Source: Chlorella sorokiniana (Eukaryota; Chlorophyta; Trebouxiophyceae; Chlorellales; Chlorellaceae). Taken from it: a stretch of DNA of 64,000 nt. Made by a program: the position numbers and the translations under genes. The notes beneath the pieces were generated by a model that worked only from the letters and a program-made list of their open reading frames with translations, was not told the origin of the DNA and searched no databases. Below are positions 44,801 to 55,525 of this stretch, one piece after another; the stretch's first letter is position 1; the number at the start of each line of letters is the position of its first letter. The DNA is taken from positions 992,001-1,056,000 of the forward strand of contig CP084614.1 of the NCBI GenBank assembly GCA_025917655.1, given 5' to 3'.

Positions 44801-47396
44801 CGCGGCGCAAGCGCTTGGGGCGCACGCTGGCGGGCCGCCTGCCGCCGTGCTGGCGGCTCGCGCCTCGGTCCAGCTGAGTCAGGTGGGTGCGGGCAGGCTG
44901 CTGCTGGGCTGCCTCTGCAGCCCTGCATGCCACGCTTGCCATGGTCAGGTCGCTTCCTTTTGTGCCGCCGGTAATCGTGGTGCAAGACGGCCCCTGCCCC
45001 CCCGGGCCCCCTTTTGCAGATGCGGCAGCGCAGCCTGCAGCACCTCTCCCCCACCTCCACCCCCTCAGCTCGCTGGGCCGGCAGAGCAGCCGCGGCAGCA
45101 TGCCCAGCAGCGGCGCATCCACGCCGGGGACGGGTGCACGCCAGCGCGCTGCCCTGCTGCGCAACAGCTCGCCGCTGGGCGCGGGCGGGGCGGGCGCGGC
45201 GGTGCTCGAGGCGGAGGCCGCCTCCGCCGCTGCTGCCGCCCGGCGTGGCATCGAGGCGGCGGCGGCCCCCACCCTGCACGACGCCACGGCGGCCCGGCCC
45301 GCGTTTGGCAACTTGATCGAGGTGTCGCCGCTGGGTGCAGAGGCCTGGCAGCCCGCGGAGCCGCCCCTGCAGGCCTTTGCCTCTGACAGCGACGACGAGC
45401 TGGCGCCGGCTGCAGAGGCAGCGGGCGCGGAGGGCGAGGATGCGCTGCACCTGCAGGCTCGCGGCATCGTGCCGATGCACTCCCGGGCGGGCTCCTTCGA
45501 CCTCACCTTCTACGCACCCTTCTCGGCGGGGCAGGGCGCCTTTGACGGCCCGCTTGGCTTTGACGGCCCCATCGGCCAGCAGGTGGGCTGCGTGGTGCAG
45601 GCGTGGACACATATGGCATTGTTTGGAGAGCATGCAGATTGGAAAGAGCCTGCCTTACAACCCAGGGTTGGTCATCCCATTGTGCGTGTCTCCCAGCGTG
45701 ACTGACTGTATTGCTTTCATTCCTGCAGGTGCAGCTGCGGCTGCCGGCCAGCCTGGATGCCAGTGAGCTGCCGGCGGCGGCGGGGGCATGGGCCCCGCTG
45801 GCCGCCCAGCGCCAGCTCCACGCCAGCCTGGACGACCTGGCGCTGCCGCGGCGCCCCGCTGCGGCGGCGGCGCTGCCCGCGGGCAGGCGGCCGGCGTCGC
45901 TCAGCGTGCCCAGCTCGCCGCGGCGGGGTGCTGACCTGGCGCTGGGCGGCGTACACCCCGCACTGCCCCTCAGCCTGCAAGGCCTACAGCACAGGCTCGG
46001 CGGAGCGTCTGTGCGCTCCTCGCAGGAGACGGCGGCATCTGGTGCGGGCCACAGCGGGGCAGCCGCCGCGTGGCGTCCCGGCCAGCAGCACGGCAGGCGG
46101 GGGCCCGCCTCCCGGCAGCGCTCCTCCCAGCCGCAGCTGAGCCCGGTGCTGGAGGCGCTGCTGGGCAGCGTGCCCACGCCCTGGGTGCCAGCCATACAGG
46201 AGCGGGAGCTGCCTGGTGAAGCCGCTGACGCTCCGGGGGCTGGCTGGGAGGGGCTGCGGGCCTCCCGCCTGTCGGGCTGCGCTGACCTGGCGGACCTGAG
46301 CGACTGCGGCAGGTGGGACTTGGTGCCGGTGTTTCAGAACGTGTGCCACAACACACCGCGATTCGGCCGCAGTCTCCACTGCCAAACTGCAATGCCAAGT
46401 GCACAGTGTCATTTCATTTCTTCCAGCTCCGACCTTCACGTTTGCTCCCCCTCACCACTGGCAGCGACGACTATGCGGAGCGGCCGTCGCTGGGTGCCCT
46501 GCCTGGGGATCAGGCTGCGGCGGAGCAGCACATGCAACGCACGGCGGTGCTGGGCGGCGCTGGGCAGCCCCGCGCTCAGAGCTGGGCCTGCCAGGAGCGC
46601 CTGTTCCTGTCGGTGGAGGAGGAGGGGGAGCTGGCGGCACTGCAGGCCAAGTATCCTGTCAGCCAAGAGGAGGGAGAGCCGGAGGTGGCGCGGGGCACCG
46701 TCCAGCCATCGCTGGGAGCCCCTGTGCTGCCGCCCTCCGACCGACAGCAGGGGGCAACTGAGGCAGGTACAGCGCCGCCACTGCCCTCCCCCATCACCAG
46801 CGCCACTGCTGACATGGACCGGGCGGTGGCGCGCCTGCTGGCCTTCTCGGGGCAGGCCTCGGCGGGGCCGCTGGCGCTGGGCGCACAGGGCGGCGCCTTT
46901 GCCGGGGCTCAGGAGCCAGGTGGGCACTGCGGGCTGGAGCTGTGTTTGGGGGGCAGAGCTCGCTGGCCCCAATTCTGTCAGAGGTGACTCTGCATGCCCT
47001 GCTGGCCTGCAACAACGGCAAGCTCTCATCCCGCCGCTGCCGGCCGGTGTGCTTTGCAGGGCCGCACACGCAGCCGGGCCCCCGCACGGCCGAGGCGCAC
47101 CAGCAGCTCGCGCTGCTGGAGCCGCTGCTGCCGGGGCCCATGGCGGAAGGGGTGAGAGCCAGCGCGGCCATGGCCGGGCAGGTGCCGCCTGACGCGCTGC
47201 GGCGCTCGGTGGAGGGGGCTTGGGCGGCACTGCGCAGCGCGCGTCTGCGTCGTTGGACGGGCTGCCAGCGGGCGACGATGCTGCAGCGCCAGGCGCGCAG
47301 AGGCAGCTGCGCAGCTCGCTGGATGTCAGCTGGGGTGATCAGGGGCGGCACGGGCCGCTGTGGGGACTCAAGAAGCTGCTGGGCAAGCACCAATGA
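41884..47396 (+). CDS. Formin (FH2 domain protein) with a long C-terminal tail
   Basis: The FH2 core runs from about 42470 to 44110. It opens VLLTTERRAAVDALLADLGL and continues RDAVLRLFGEQAHSGAAELG, then a piece with AEERQLLAGFRGRPEWLGG and EQFMLQ. It carries on with [20 protein letters not shown], then LLRTLLKVSMQSGQFLNAGN, the conserved FLNAGN site spliced in phase at 43261/43420. After that come DGFQVDALLKLREVKSARP, TLLHFVAREAARQHPG and VAGLERLIGAAQQ. FH2 dimers nucleate and processively elongate actin. The tail from 44340 to 47396 is Ser/Ala/Gly-rich and ends LDVSWGDQGRHGPLWGLKKL and LGKHQ. No proline-rich FH1 stretch is visible before FH2. Several one-base slips (for example 43610 and 47240) occur. 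The 5' limit is uncertain and may reach 39763. Confidence 0.72.
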
Positions 47397-47824
47397 AGCA
47401 AACACCTTCACACTCGGCAGCCTTGGGCAATCTGTCCATTGACCGTGCATCTCGACTTTCGGATGGCCTGCTGCTTTGCAGCAAGCACACCCTTTGTAAC
47501 GATGTATGTGTGGATGGCAGCGAGTGAGTCTGTCCACAGTAGCGTCAGGCAGCGCTCAGCAGAGGAGGGTGGAGGCGAAAGGGCGGCAACATGTGGGGGG
47601 TTGCTCAGCTGCTTGTGGCTTCAACTGAGGGCATCTTGCACGCCGTTGCTGGCAGCACGAATGTTCCACGGCAGTCAACGCCCAACGACCTTCCACGCCG
47701 AGTTCAACAACTTGCATTACAGCGCTGCGCTGCAATGGGCCGCGCACAACAACCTACTCCTGCGCAGCGGCATCCAGGCTGGCTGCTGACTGCCTGCATG
47801 TGCGGCCGCCGGGCAGCCTGCGCT
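47397..47824. other. Convergent 3' region with two polyadenylation signals
   Basis: TGTAA at 47495-47499 lies 99 bases after the formin stop on the + strand. TTACA at 47717-47721 is TGTAA on the minus strand, 104 bases after the stop of the small minus-strand gene. The rest shows no coding signal. Confidence 0.55.
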
Positions 47825-48250
47825 TCACTTCTTGCCGTACACCAATTCCTTGATGCCACCTGGCGTAGGGGCGTCACGCCCTCGGTCGCCGCCTCCTTCA
47901 TCGCCTGCCCATAGTCCTTCAAGTGCTGCGCGGATGCAGGAGTGCAAGGTGGGGGTGCATTGGCTGGGGTTTGGCCAGGCCGGCGCTGGCTGGCTCCAAG
48001 CTGTGCATGCCGGGCACACGCAAACAGATTTGACGGAGCGGCTCGGAGCTGCTGCCCGCCACCCAGCGACTTCTTCCCTGAAACCTGCCCACTGCGCTGC
48101 CTGCAGCCCCTCCCCAGCCCACCGTGAGGGGGTCGTTGGACATTGGGTCCACAACGAGCTGGCTCTCCCCCTCGCGCCGCCCCCTGGGCGCCCGCTGCCG
48201 CGCCACCACGGCTCCGCCGCCGCCTTGCCCTGGGCCTGCTGGTCAGCCAT
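47825..48250 (-). CDS. Small unrecognised protein
   Basis: The start at 48250 encodes MADQQAQGKAAAEP. With a one-base correction near 48208 it continues VVARQRAPRGRREGESQLVV and DPMSNDPLT, followed by a donor (GGTGGGC, about 48120). The last exon (about 47945 to 47825) reads SAQHLKDYGQAMKEAATEGV. After a second one-base correction near 47872 it ends in PGGIKELVYGKK, with TGA at 47825-47827. The product would be about 85-90 residues, charged and soluble. A natural, basic C-terminus, a well placed TGTAA 104 bases downstream and a plausible intron support a real gene. No family is recognised. Both frame slips sit in G/C runs, as elsewhere in the window. Confidence 0.5.
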   Translation of the reverse strand: MADQQAQGKAAAEPWWRGSGRPGGGARGRASSLWTQCPTTPSRWAGEGLQAAQWAGFREEVAGWRAAAPSRSVKSVCVCPACTAWSQPAPAWPNPSQCTPTLHSCIRAALEGLWAGDEGGGDRGRDAPTPGGIKELVYGKK

Positions 48251-48585
48251 GCTGTCTTGGGAAATGCGTTACACGATGTAGGAGGAAGGTCAGGCAAGAA
48301 TGATACGAAGTAACGCACTATCCGACAGGATGCCAAGGGAGGGCATCGCCCCTGGTGAGTCATCCTTGTTGGCGCAGCTGCCAGCTTCTCCCCAGCACCC
48401 CGCATTCCGCCGCACCCTTAACTGTTCAGGCCGGCACTGATGAGGCCAAAGCGTGTTACATCACATCAAGATTGAGTGGGAAAAGAAATAAAATCAAGCG
48501 GATGGGAGGATAATCTGCAAGCCCCTGCAGGCCGCCCCCTAAGGCCGCCGCTGGGCAGAGCGCCGCAGCCGCCGCGGCAGCTTCT
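48251..48585. other. Intergenic region with the HisRS polyadenylation signal
   Basis: TTACA at 48456-48460 is TGTAA on the minus strand, 126 bases after the HisRS stop codon. The remainder should include the promoter of the small minus-strand gene; no element is evident. Confidence 0.5.
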
Positions 48586-51500
48586 TCACAGCTCCTCCAG
48601 CGGCACATCCCGCTCCTCGCGGCTGGCCAGCTCCTTGACCCGCACAACGCCCGGGCCCACTCGTCAGGCGCCACCAGCACCAGCCGGGCTGCACACAACG
48701 CAGGGGGCCGCCAGGTGCCAGCACAGGTGGGCCTCGACCAGCATGTCGGCTCCCAGCCCGCTCCCACCGCTGATAGCTGCAGGCCGACAGGGCTGCGCTG
48801 CCGTGCTAGCGCCTGGCCGGCAGGCCCCAACGTCTCGCGTCTTCTGTGCACAGCTGCTGCCCGGCCCCCTGCCCCCTGCCACCCACCCGCGTTGCAGCGC
48901 TCGGCTTGCTTGAAGGCCCACTTCAGGCGCTTGGGCTCCAGCACCAGATCCACCCGCCTGCCTGCGTCCCGCAGCCGCTGGGCCACCCCGTGGCCGCCGC
49001 CCTCAGCCCCTCCTCCTGCGCCATCACCAGGTCGTCCACCTCGTGGCGCAGCTGCACAGCGTGACCACAGCGCGGCCGCAGCGTGAGCACATCGCGACCT
49101 CGGCTGGATCGAGCGCAGCGCAGCGAGGGGGTCCAGTGCTGGGTTGCCAAGCAATGGATGCGCAGGGCTTGCTGTGGTTCGGCGGCCGCGGGCTGGGCAG
49201 GGCGCGTGGCATGTCGGTGCAGCTGGCAGCCGAGCGCGTCATGCCCGAGCGGCCTGCATGGCAGGCAGGCGCCCCTCTCCCACCCCCTTCCCCCAGCCCA
49301 GCCGGCTCGCCTGCGGCAGCAACCCCTTGTCCTTCAGCAGCTCGACAATGACGGCGTCGCCAAACCCAAAGCCCGCGCACGGCTGGTCCTCCCCCAAACG
49401 TGCCCAGCAGGCGGTCGTAGCGACCGCCGCCGCAGATGCGCGCAGCGCGCCGGCGCGGTCAAAGCCCTCAAACACCACGCCTGGGTGGATGTGGAGGAGG
49501 GGGGGCAGCAGGTTTGTAGGTGGCGGGTAGCCCAGAGGGGCAGGCAGGTCCGGCAGGACAGAGAGAGCGAATCAGTGCAGCCCCTCCCCAGCTCTTTCTG
49601 CCCGCCTGGCGCCGCGTGGGCTGCACGGAGGCAATGCCCCCTCCACCATCTCAATGCAATCAGCCCCCCCCACCCAGGCAGTTCCCTGAGCAGTCCCCGG
49701 CTCACCCGTGTAGTAGGCCAGGCCGCGCACCACGCTGGCATCAAACACCAGCCAGTCGGCGTAGCCGTAGGCGCCCGCCAGGCCAAACAGGGTGCGCAGG
49801 TCGGCCACGGCGGCGTCCTCCGCCCCCAGCAGCCCCTCCAGCTCCTCGACGCTGCGCAGCGCCAGCGCCGCCAGGATGCCGTCGATGGCCTCCGCCGCCA
49901 CGCCCAGGGCAGCCAGCTCAGACACGACCTGCAGGGACCGGGGGTGGAGGGGGTGGGATGCCAAATACTGCTTGGTGTGCGCTGGAGCGGGCCAGGAGGA
50001 TGGAGAAGGGCTGCAGGCGGAGCAGGCTGCCCGTGCGCACAGGCCAGCAGCAGGCAGCTGGGCTGTGAAACCGGGGGCCGGGGCAGCGCCGCCTGGCCAC
50101 CTGCTCCGCCGAGTCGCTGCCGCGGGCGGTGCCACTGCGCGGCCGTGCGCTTCAGCTGCCCTCCGCCCAACAGCATGCGCCCATTGACTCTCACACACTC
50201 ACACACCACGCCCTCACCCTCCCCCACCCGTCAGCCGCCCTCACCTTCTCCCTCGGAATCTTCTCCATCTTGTCCACCACCACGCACACGGGCCCAAACG
50301 ACGCCTCTGGCACCCCGTACCGCGCCAGCACCGCCTGCAGCACCTTGCGGCTGGACACCCGCAGCCCCACGTCGGCGGCGGTGAGGCCCAGCCGGCGGAA
50401 GAAGGCGACGATGGCCGCCAGCAGCTCCGCCTCGGCCTCCACGCCTGCGCGGCGATAGGCGGGGAGGGGGTGGGGTGGAGACGGGGTGTCAGGGCGCAGC
50501 GGGAATGGTGGGAGGGCGGCCCGAGGCCCTGCCCGCAGCAGAGAGGCTGCTGCCTGGCACGACGTCGCCCCACGCCGCCCCTCTCGCGTCGCGGATCGCA
50601 AGGCCCCCTCTCCCCCTCGCCCTTCTTGCTGTCCACCCCAGCCCCTCACCCGCCACCCCGATGATGTCCATGTTCCACTGGTAGTGCTCGCGCCGCCGCC
50701 CGCGCGTGGCCCGCTCGTACCGCCAGCACTGGCCGATGGAGAACCACTTGGCGGGCAGGGCCAGGCCCTTGCCCTTCTGCGGGCAGGCGGGGAGCGGGGG
50801 GGGCAGGCACATTGGCAGAGGGGGAGATCAGGAAGAGGGGGGCAGGGGGGGGCATTGGACGGAGGTGGGGGACCAGGAGGAGGGCTGGGCCTGTCGGCGC
50901 ATGCCAGCCGCTGAAGCCGTGCCAGCTGCTGCTGCAGAGGCTGCGCAGGCGGCGGCCGAGCGCTTGGTTGCGCTCAGGACTCATGCGTTCGCAGCGTGTG
51001 AACCATGGGATGAGGCGGGAGCGCGGCAGCGGCGCCGCACCTGCAGCGCCAGGCGCGCCAGGCTGGGCGTCAGCTCCGGCCGCAGCGTCACCCGCCGCCC
51101 GCCCTTGTCCTCAAAGTTGTACAGCTGGTCGGTGATCTCCTCCCCCGCCTTGCGCACGTACAGCTCCTCTGCAGGGGGCAGGGGGCGAGGGCGCGGTGGG
51201 CAGCCGAGTGAGCGGGCGAAAGGCACGGAGAACAAGAGCGTCAGCGGCGCTGGCAGGACCCGTGCCCGCCCAAGGAAGTTGAAGTCTTCGCAGCGTGGCT
51301 CCCGCTCACCCGACTCCAGCACGGGAAGTCAATCTGCTCAAAGCCGAAGAGGCGCGAGACGGCGGCAAACTCGTCAAACAGCCAGTTCTGCAGGCGCTTG
51401 TCTTCGGGGAAGAAGTCGCGGGTGCCGCGCGGCGGGTTCAAGTCCACCATTCCGCCCCCCCCGCCTCTCCTGTCTTGCCGCTGCCCGCACGCCGCTCCTG

Positions 51501-51761
51501 CGTGGCCACCGCCGCGCTGCCATTGTCGCCGGCCTGCGCGGCGGCGGCGGTCCGCAGCCGCTGCCGCTGAGCGCCGCCGCCCACATGCTGCTGCCGCTGC
51601 CGCAATTGGCTGCCTGCTGCCGCTGCTGCTGGAGCAGCCGTGCTCACTGTTCGTGGCGAGGGCAAGGCGCGCAGGCTGCTGCTGCCAAGGGCTGCAAAGC
51701 ACTGCTGCGTGGCTGGTCTCGCCATTCGTCTGAGTGTGCACAAACTCAAGGTTAATGCCAT
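48586..51761 (-). CDS. Histidyl-tRNA synthetase, organellar type
   Basis: This class II synthetase charges tRNA-His. The start at 51761 gives [20 protein letters not shown] and a long Arg/Ser/Ala-rich leader free of acidic residues at first, typical of plastid or mitochondrial import. The bacterial-type core begins [20 protein letters not shown] (51450). It continues [28 protein letters not shown] with motif 2 [11 protein letters not shown] (about 51070), [20 protein letters not shown] (50740), [34 protein letters not shown] (49720, His motif) and [16 protein letters not shown] (49410). The anticodon-binding end reads [12 protein letters not shown] and [17 protein letters not shown]. About nine exons are needed. 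A C8 run (51456-51463) puts the leader one base out of frame with the core, and a second slip lies near 48650. Confidence 0.93.
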
Positions 51762-52132
51762 GCACCCGATAGATGCCGCGAAACAGGCCTGGCTGCAGCA
51801 ACAAGCGAGGAATGACCTTCCCAGGGACTCCTCCGCGGAAGAGGCTCCCTCACAAAGATTCACGAGCTGATAAATTCAACAACGCACGGCTGGCGGCGCC
51901 CAATCAGTGGCACATTCTATGGGTGGACAAAATGCAGTACGTATGCGGTACCTCTTTCAGCATTTGCCAGACAGCGCCAGGCGGAGGATGCGATACTTGC
52001 AAGGCGCATCATGATCGCCGTGCTGCCTCTTGAGCAAGCGGAACTTGCTCTCCTTGCCCGGCAGAGCCCCCTCGCTTCTCTGGCTTATATGGCATAGCCT
52101 GCAATCGCCCTCTCTTTGTTATCGTGCCAGCC
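51762..52132. promoter_or_regulatory. Divergent promoter region between HisRS (-) and the BRCT gene (+)
   Basis: There are 371 bases between opposed start codons. The segment is relatively AT-rich around 51865-51960 and contains ttatatggcatag at 52086-52098, about 35-45 bases before the + strand ATG, a possible TATA-like element. Confidence 0.45.
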
Positions 52133-55100
52133 ATGGGCGACGAGCTGTATGCCGCCTTGCGCTGCCTTCAAGTCAAAGAGGGTAGCAGCGCTCGCCACGC
52201 AGCCGCCCTGCGCGGCCTGGTGGTGACGGGCACGGGCTTCTTTGGAGACGGCCGTGCCGCCATTCGAGAGCTGACCCGCTTGGCTGGCGTGACGTACAGC
52301 GGCGACCTGGTCAATGGCTACACCACGCACGTCGTGGTCGCCTCAGCAGATCATGCTCAGCATGCCGCCAGCACGCGCAAGCTGGCCAAGGCTGCCCAGT
52401 GGGGCGTCCCGTGCCTGCGCCTGACGTGGCTGCTGGACAGCATCAAAGCAGGCAGCGTGCAGCCTGTACAGCCATACCTGCTGGCTGCCCAGCCAGACGA
52501 GCTGCGCCAGGGCCAGCAGGCAGCAGCGGGCAGCGAGCAGACAGAGGGCTGTCAGCAGCTGCCTTGCCGCCACCGGCCCTCTAGCGTCGCCAGCAACGCG
52601 CTCGCCGCTGCCGCCGCAGAAGCCCAGGCGCAGCAGGGTGCTGCAGTTCAAGGCAGCAGGGACGGATCCTCGACTGGGCTGCCTCAGCCGCAGCCTTCGC
52701 CCGAGCAGCGTTGTTGCCCGTGGACAACCTGCGGCAGCAGCTGGAGCGCATGTCGGTCAGCCCAGAGCCGTTCGCTGGCAACAAGCCCGGTGCAGCTGCA
52801 CGGCCGCATGACAGCCCGCCGCACCAGCGCAGCGAAGCGCCAAGCCCGCAGCGGTCGCTGTCGTTGCAAGGCCTCGTTGCTAGCGGGGGCGAGCGGAAGG
52901 TTCAGGCCCTCCAGAGGTCTCCAGTGCCTGCCCTGCTGGGGTGGACGAGCCCTGGCAGTGCACCTTACAAGCAGAAGGTAGGCAGCAGGAAAGCCAAAAC
53001 CTTCGTTCTGTTGTTGGTCCCCACTACCCCACTCCACTCCGCTTGCTGAAGAAGAATCTCCCGCCCCCGCAGGCGGTGTTGGCAGCATGCATTCCGGCGG
53101 CTTCAGCCCCATGCAAGCGTCACCGCTGTGCGGTCAGTCTGCGCTGCCGGAGGCTGGTCACGTCCAGGATGGCTGCCCGCCGCCCTTCAGCTTTTCACAA
53201 GGACTTGCTGGCAGTCCAATGCTGGACTCGCCGGGGGCAGCAGCATCAGCAGGCAGCCCCGCCCCCATGTCAGGCAGCTCGCAAGTGAGCTCCGCCTTGG
53301 CCTCCCGCTCTCGGCTGGGCGGCGCTGCGCGTGAGGCGGCCCGCAATACCAGCCAGGAGCAGGTGTGCAGCATGCCCACCCCGCCATGCATGCGGGCCTG
53401 GAGCGACGATGGCAGCGAGCTTGGCGGCAGCCATGAGCTTGCCACGGGGGCAGCCCAGCCGAGGGCGGCGTGACGCAGACGCCGGCAGCCATTCGGCAGG
53501 TGCTCAACGGCGGGCTGAGCCCCACCCAGTCGCTGGCACCTCGGCAGCTGCAGCCGCCGCAGCAGCAGGCGGCACCGGAGCCATGCCCTACGCATTCCCG
53601 GCCACATTCAACGTCCCCGGGTTCCCTCTCGCAGCCGCAGCGGCGGCAGCAGTGGCAGGAAGCTCACGAGGCACGCGCCTTGCCTCGCACGCCCGCTGCG
53701 GTACGGGACTGGACCGACGATGAGACAGAGGCATCGGAGCCGCCGCAGGTTGGAGAGCTGATGGTTTCAGATTCAGACTCCGAGCTGGAAGATGGTGGCG
53801 TGCCTGGTGTGTGCTCCCCCAGCCAGCAGGCAGCACCGCTGGCGCCAGGGGCGGCAGCTATGGAGGCTCCAAAAGCGTCCACGGCGGATGGGCCACGTCA
53901 GCACTTGCAGGCGCTGCCTGCTGCACCGCCGCCAGGCCAGCAGCCCAGACACGGCCTGCTGAAGGTCAGCAGACCCTCCGTGCCGGGCATGGGTGCAGCT
54001 TCCGCGGCGTCGCAGCGTGGCGGCCGGCTGGCTCCAGCATCTCACGGCCCAGCATCGGCAGCGTTGCCGGCCGAGCCAGCGAGTGGCAACGGGCCCAGCG
54101 ACGATGAGCACAGCAGCGGTTGCGAAGACTCCCCAGCGCCCGCAGGCAAGCTGAACAACGCCTGTGCCCAGGCGCACCTCTGAATACATGAAAACCACCC
54201 CCTGCCTCTCCCCAGCTCTCGCCTCAGCCCTTGCCCTGCGCTTCTGGGCCCGCACCGCAGGCCGTGGCAGGGTTGGGGGCCTCACCGGCCTCACGCAGCT
54301 GGACCCCGCCTCCATTGTCATCGCCCGCCCCCACCACGCCGGCTCAACAATCAGCCTGGGCGGCGGAGGCAGCGGCGGCGGCGTGGCTGCGCTCAAGTGG
54401 CTGCAGCGCCCTTCGCGCGGCAACGTGGTGCGCGAGCGGCACGGCCTTGCGAGTCTGAAAGGCGTTCAGTTTGCGGAGCAGGTGAGGACCCTCGCTGGAT
54501 GTTCGGCGACGCTCAGCGCTTGAAGATCTGCTTGGCGCCGAGGGGAGGAAAGAAGGCGCGCCTGCTTGCTTCAACAGCCTCCCCTGGGTGATCTGCAGGT
54601 GCAGCTGTCTGCCGCCGGCGGCCTGCTGCTCAGCACCAAGGACAAGAAGACGGCGGTGCGGCTGCGGCCGGGGGCTGTCCCCCGAGGAGGCCGAGGACGA
54701 CGACTTCCAGCCGAGCGGCAGCAGCGGCGGGCGGCTGAGCCGCGGCGGCGGCACGGGCGGTGCGGGCAGAGCGTCGGTGCAGCCGGGTGCGGGGGCAGAC
54801 GACAACGAGGCGGTGCTGGGCGAGCCGCAGGCCTTCTACCGCCTGCCCGACGGCAGCTGGTGGCTGGAGCACTGCCGCTTCTACAGCGCAGCGCAGGCGG
54901 AGGCGGCAGCGGCCGCCGCGGGCGCGGCGCTGGCCCTGCCCCACGGCTTTGACCGCGACAGCGAGCTGCTCAAGGCGGTGGGGCGCGAGACGGCGCCCAT
55001 GGGCGACGTGGCAGGTGGGGGCGTGGCTGGCAGCGTGGTGGGCCGCTGCCATGGATGTATGGAGTCGGCATGCTCTCTGCCTGCAATGCTGTTGCGACAG

Positions 55101-55321
55101 CCCGCAGCCTGACTCTGACACGCCTCTGCTTGCTTGGCGCCCTGCTTCCGTGCAGGAGGCCAGCATGTGCGGCGCGTGAAGCAGGGCAGCGCGATGCTAC
55201 GCGTGCGCGGCGGCGGCGCCGGCAGCGGCAGCCGATCCTACTTTTGGCGCGCGGCGCTGGACACCGCCACGTGGCGGGTGGTCACCGATCGTCCCCGGCT
55301 GACTTTGTTGCAATCGACTGA
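52133..55321 (+). CDS. BRCT-domain protein with a long disordered tail
   Basis: The start at 52133 encodes MGDELYAALRCLQVKEGSSA. A BRCT fold follows: LRGLVVTGTGFFGDGRAAIR, LTRLAGVTYSGDLVNGYTTH and VVVASA, then LAKAAQWGVPCLRLTWLLDS with the conserved tryptophan, at about residues 25-110. BRCT domains bind phosphopeptides, often in DNA-damage or replication control. The rest is Gln/Ser/Pro/Ala-rich with acidic patches (VRDWTDDETEASEPPQ, MVSDSDSELEDGG). At 54145 a GC donor (CAG then GCAAGC) and the acceptor at 54215 join in phase 1 to ALASALALRFWARTAGRG. Later exons include EEAEDDDFQPSGSS and FYRLPDGSWWLEHCRFYS. If that intron is not used the protein stops at 54183. One-base slips occur near 52712, 53467 and 54680. 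The 3' end near 55321 is approximate. Confidence 0.65.
54146..54215 (+). other. Proposed 70-base GC-AG intron
   Basis: CAG then GCAAGC forms the donor and cctgcctctccccag a strong polypyrimidine acceptor. Removal joins the two frames exactly in phase 1. The donor matches that of BolA intron 1 (CAG then GCAAGA at 11790/11791). Confidence 0.5.
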
Positions 55322-55468
55322 TTCAACGCTGGCCCGCCGAGCGATGATGGCTTTCTTGCTGCGCTATGCTCTTAGCGTGTTGAAAAAGACACGCTTATGG
55401 CGGGCACGGCGCACAGGTAGCAACGCCAGATCTCAAGAGTGCAGAATGCTGTTTGAAAGTTACGGAGG

Positions 55469-55473
55469 TTACA
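55469..55473 (-). promoter_or_regulatory. TGTAA polyadenylation signal of the RlmN-like gene
   Basis: TTACA on the + strand is TGTAA on the minus strand, about 50 bases after the RlmN-like stop codon. Confidence 0.5.
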
Positions 55474-55525
55474 GAGGTCACACGGGGGTTTGGAGTGAAG
55501 CCAAAACTTATGGCGCTAGCCAGAG

